Source of the DNA: Daldinia sp. FL1419
Lineage: Eukaryota; Ascomycota; Sordariomycetes; Xylariales; Hypoxylaceae
Direction: 5' to 3'
Assembly (NCBI GenBank): GCA_025201765.1
Contig: MU623535.1
Coordinates: 1-49,911 of the forward strand
Length of the DNA stretch: 49,911 nucleotides
The position numbers and the translations under genes were made by a program. Numbering within the stretch: position 1 is the stretch's first letter; the number at the start of each line of letters is the position of its first letter. The notes beneath the pieces are model-generated. The model saw nothing but the letters and a program-made list of their open reading frames with translations, did no database searches and was not told the origin of the DNA. Of this stretch, positions 46,190 to 49,911 are shown piece by piece.

Positions 46190-49100
46190 ACATATAAACT
46201 GCTAAAATATAGCTTAATTATAAAACAATACCCATTATATTTTTAACCAATTAATATTAACCTTAATTCTAATAAATCTTTAAATATTTATAATCTTATA
46301 TTTATAAATTTAACTTATATATATAACTTGAAAGGCCCATATATCACAAGGTATTATGAGATTTCTCAGTATTAAATATTCCCTTAAATAAAGCCTTAAT
46401 TTTAATCTTAATTTCAACTTTAATATTAAAAATTTACAAATTTTAAAAATAAGTTTTAAATATAAAATAACCTAAATTTTTTTTATTAATTTTATTAAAT
46501 TTACTAATCCTATTAAATTTACTAATTTTATTGAATTTATTAATTAAAAAACCTTAAATTTATATATAAAAAAGGTAAATTAATAAAATAATTTATTTAA
46601 ATTTCTAATTTAAATAACAATACCTTAAATTTAATAAATTTATATTATTATAACAATTTCAATAAACCTTCATTTATTTCCTAATTCTTAATCAATCCCT
46701 CCTTTTAACTAAATTCTATTTAATTAATAAATACCTATTTAAATCAAACCTTTTAATTGGAATTTCAATTTTACTTTAATCACATTTAAAACTTTTTATA
46801 AATAAATAAATAATAATATAAGGACCATTTTTAATAATTTAAAAAAAAGGTTTTTTATTTAAATAATCATTATATTAAATAGCCATTTTAATGTGGAAAT
46901 TATATCTAAATAAATTAAAAATAAATACAAATACTTATAAAATAAGGCCATTATTTAATTTCAATTATTAAATTAAAATGGATTTAGTTAAAATAAAAAG
47001 GTTTAAATAATAATAATTAAAATATATTAATGGAATTTATATTTTACTATATATTTTTCTTTTTTTTTATTTTATTTTCTTTTATTATTCAAATAATTTA
47101 TTAATTTATACAAGTGTATTTTAAAGCCAAACCATTTCATCTAAAATTTTTAAAACATTAAAAATTAATAGAAAAAATATTTAATAATAAATTTAAAATT
47201 AAAAAAAATTTAATTATTAAATTTAAAATTATTTTTATTATCTTATATAATAATATAATTACTAATATAATTACCATTATTTTAAATAATTCTAATAACC
47301 CCTTTAATAGTTCTAATAATAAATTACCTATAATTAAATAAATCTTCAAAATTTTTTAATAATGTAAAAAATATAAGAATATTATAAAAGACAATGATAT
47401 CCCTTATTCACTTCGTACCATACATAAAAAAACTTAAGAAATAAATAATATGTTAATTAAAAAAGATTTAAAAAACATAATATTTTCATTATTAAAAATA
47501 AAAAAAATTTCAATTAAAAAAAATAAGATTTTTATAAAATATTAAAGATATTAAATTAAATATATTTAAATAAAATTAATAATAATGTTATATTATATAT
47601 ATTATTTATTTAAGTAAAATATAATAAATTAATTATAATATTTCTTAATTTAAATAATATATTTTATTTAATATAATTTAAATTATTTAATAAAAAAATT
47701 AATTAGATAGAAAATGTTAAAGGACCTACTAACTATTTAAAAATAATATATAATATTAATAATAAAATAAAGGCTCATAAATCTAACAATTATAATCCTA
47801 AAAATGAAATAGCTTTAAAAAATAATATTTAATTTTAAGGATATTTAATATATTTATTAATACCTTTTTAATATACTTTAATATATTTTAACTTTTTATA
47901 TTTAATTTATAAAGTTTTAAAATATTTTATATAATTTAAATCCTTTTAATAATAATAAAGATATTTTTATAATATATGAAAATATTATAGTACATGTAAT
48001 TCTACTCCATTATCAAATTAAATATATTTTATATAATATTTATTAATAAATTTATTTATAAATAAAATATTAAATATAAAAAAAATTTAATTTTTAAATT
48101 TTTTTTATAAAAAATAGTAATAAATATTATAAATAAAGTAATAAATATTTAATATATTGATCCATTATTTTATTTAACCATTTTTGGTAGTATTTTAGGG
48201 TATATTTTAAATTAAATATTTAATATATAACCTTCATATCTTAATAGCTTTTTATATACATATTTGACTCATCTACAAATTTAACCCCCCCTACTTTTTG
48301 AATTTTAAAAAATTGTTCTTTGGGTGGTTATTATTGATATGGGCATTAGGGTTAATATTTATTATTTATAAAAGGTCAATTTTATTGTATTTAAAAAAAA
48401 ATTATAAAAATTTGTAATTATATATATTAATTTAAAATATAATATAATTTTTAAATAAGGTTTTTTTATAAAAATTATAAAAATATTTTTTTAATATTTA
48501 AATATTTTTTTAATAATATTTCTTAATTAGTTATATTTTAAATTATATAATTTTTTAGTTATTTTAAATTTTATTTAATTAAATACCATTTTTTAGAAAT
48601 AATATTGTATATTTTGAAAAGGTATAAATAACTTTTTATTATTTGTAAACTTAATATTTCTTAAAAGGTATTTTTTTTTAAGTATTGTAAGATTATTATT
48701 ATTAATGATTTTGTTGAATATTTTTATATTATTAATTAAATCTTCTTAATTGGTTAATATATATGTAAATTTATTATTAAAGTTGCATATAGTTAATATG
48801 TTTGTTGAAGTGAAGTTTTTTTGATTTTATTAAATATTTTTATTTTTTATAATTTATATAATAAAATGGGATTTGTTAATAATATTAATAATGTTATTAA
48901 ATTAGAAGTAAAATTTAATATTATTAATAATATATTTATGTATAATTAATATATTAAGAGGTTTGATAAGTGATTTAATAAGTATAATTAAGTATTTTAA
49001 ATATTTATAAAAAGTGTTATAAATAATTTAATTAAATTGTTTAAATATATTGTCAATTATATATATAGAAATATCTTGTACGGTATGGTAAAAGAATATT

Positions 49101-49911
49101 ATAAGTTTTTTATTAATAGAGATTTTTGTATATCTTAAATGGATATAAAAAATAAGTTAATTTTTTAAAATATAATATGTAGATTTTTTTATATATATAA
49201 TATATTTAAATTGATTATTGTTAGATTTGAGGAGATTTTTAATGTAATAAGGGTTTAAAAAAGGGTTTATATATATTTTAGGTTTTTTAAAATCTTTTGT
49301 AATTATTAAAATTGTTGAGATAATTGATAATATTACGTTCTACCAAAGGTTTTTTTAAGGCCATTATTTAAAAACTCTAACCATATTTGATTTTAATTAA
49401 TTATATATAATGTAAAAAAAAAAAAAAAAAATGTTTTTATAAAGTTTAACGTTAAAAAACACTTTAAAAAGTACTTTTTGCTTTTGGAAAAAATTAAATG
49501 GATTAATTGAAATTTATTAGATATATAAAAAAGTATTATAGATGGTGGTTAAATGATTTATATCCTCAGTCTGGCATACAACCCCTAAGAAGTACCTATA
49601 TATCTATTATTATATAAGGATAGATTTCCCACCTATTTCTTTTAGATAGCTTTTTTTTTTAAATAATTATAATATATTAATTTTACCTTTATTATTATTT
49701 ATTTTATTATTATCTTATTTTTATTTTATATATATACCTACCAATATTGATTAGTGTTATTAAATAGTTAGTAATATAAATTAGTAAGGTTAAAAAAGTT
49801 ATTATTATAATAATTTGGAAACCTTTATTATAATAATATAAGTGATATTAATATTATATTTTTAATTACCTTTATAATAAATAATTATTATTTAATAATA
49901 TTTAATTTTTA
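46190..49911. repeat. AT-rich block with RIP-like composition, runs off the window
   Basis: From about 46190 to the end the DNA is made almost wholly of A and T, with no coding frame of meaning and almost no CG. Remaining C and G bases fall mostly in CCT/AGG-like contexts. Small islands with more C and G survive near 47396-47425, 48270-48345 and 49565-49640, which may be edges of nested, decayed elements. This is the usual look of repeats destroyed by RIP. The TIRs of the 19.3-21.2 kb element were not found here. Element identity and full length cannot be judged because the block continues outside the window. Confidence 0.8.

Noticed and set aside
47158..47349. 63-codon Ile/Leu/Lys frame in the AT-rich block
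   Set aside because: Composition is what random AT-rich DNA would give; not a gene.
1..49911. tRNA, rRNA and CRISPR features
   Set aside because: No T-loop with a matching cloverleaf, no rRNA-like stretch and no spaced direct repeats were seen on reading; a covariance-model scan was not possible.

Overview
The window is nuclear DNA of a filamentous ascomycete (Pezizomycotina; Sordariomycetes-like, order not determinable from sequence alone). Evidence: short introns of about 50-70 bp with GTAAGT/GTATGT-type donors and C/TAG acceptors, a rhodopsin-domain membrane protein, a CFEM wall protein, a class II myosin with a long disordered N-terminus, and very AT-rich blocks that look like DNA mutated by repeat-induced point mutation (RIP). 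No CRISPR array, rRNA or tRNA gene was recognised. Gene models were made by hand from reading-frame continuity, splice consensus and family fit; no search was run.

Layout. 1-2051: repeat-rich spacer with poly-C runs and an 8-bp minisatellite. 2052-3254 (+): four-exon rhodopsin-domain membrane protein. 4561-6508 (-): unrecognised protein whose C-terminus is uncertain because a second frame encodes a membrane helix. 7299-9241 (-): six-exon secreted FAD-linked oxidase. 10832-13636 (-): RNase P/MRP subunit POP1. 15146-16635 (+): NT-C2 domain protein. 17238-19065 (-): ribosome-associated Hsp70 SSZ1. 19329-21169: AT-rich, RIP-like relic of a TIR transposon. 21307-22105 (+): exosome subunit RRP40. 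22997-24288 (-): Cys-rich unknown protein. 25252-27296 (+): VMS1/ANKZF1. 27297-32530: 5.2 kb with no convincing gene. 32531-34495 (+): CFEM/GPI-type wall protein. About 35200-36242 (+): 2EXR/F-box-like protein with an unresolved start. 38004-45461 (-): class II myosin heavy chain. About 46190 to the end: AT-rich block that leaves the window.

Functional themes. Four housekeeping genes for RNA and nascent-chain handling lie within about 17 kb: POP1, SSZ1, RRP40 and VMS1. SSZ1 and RRP40 are divergent, and the transposon relic sits exactly between them, flanked by TA dinucleotides; without it their start codons would be about 400 bp apart. The rest (membrane sensor, secreted oxidase, wall protein, variable 2EXR-type gene) has a more accessory character. 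I found no clear new multi-gene system. The items most worth checking are the promoter-splitting transposon, a fully open last intron in the myosin gene, and the frame conflict at 5.0-5.2 kb.
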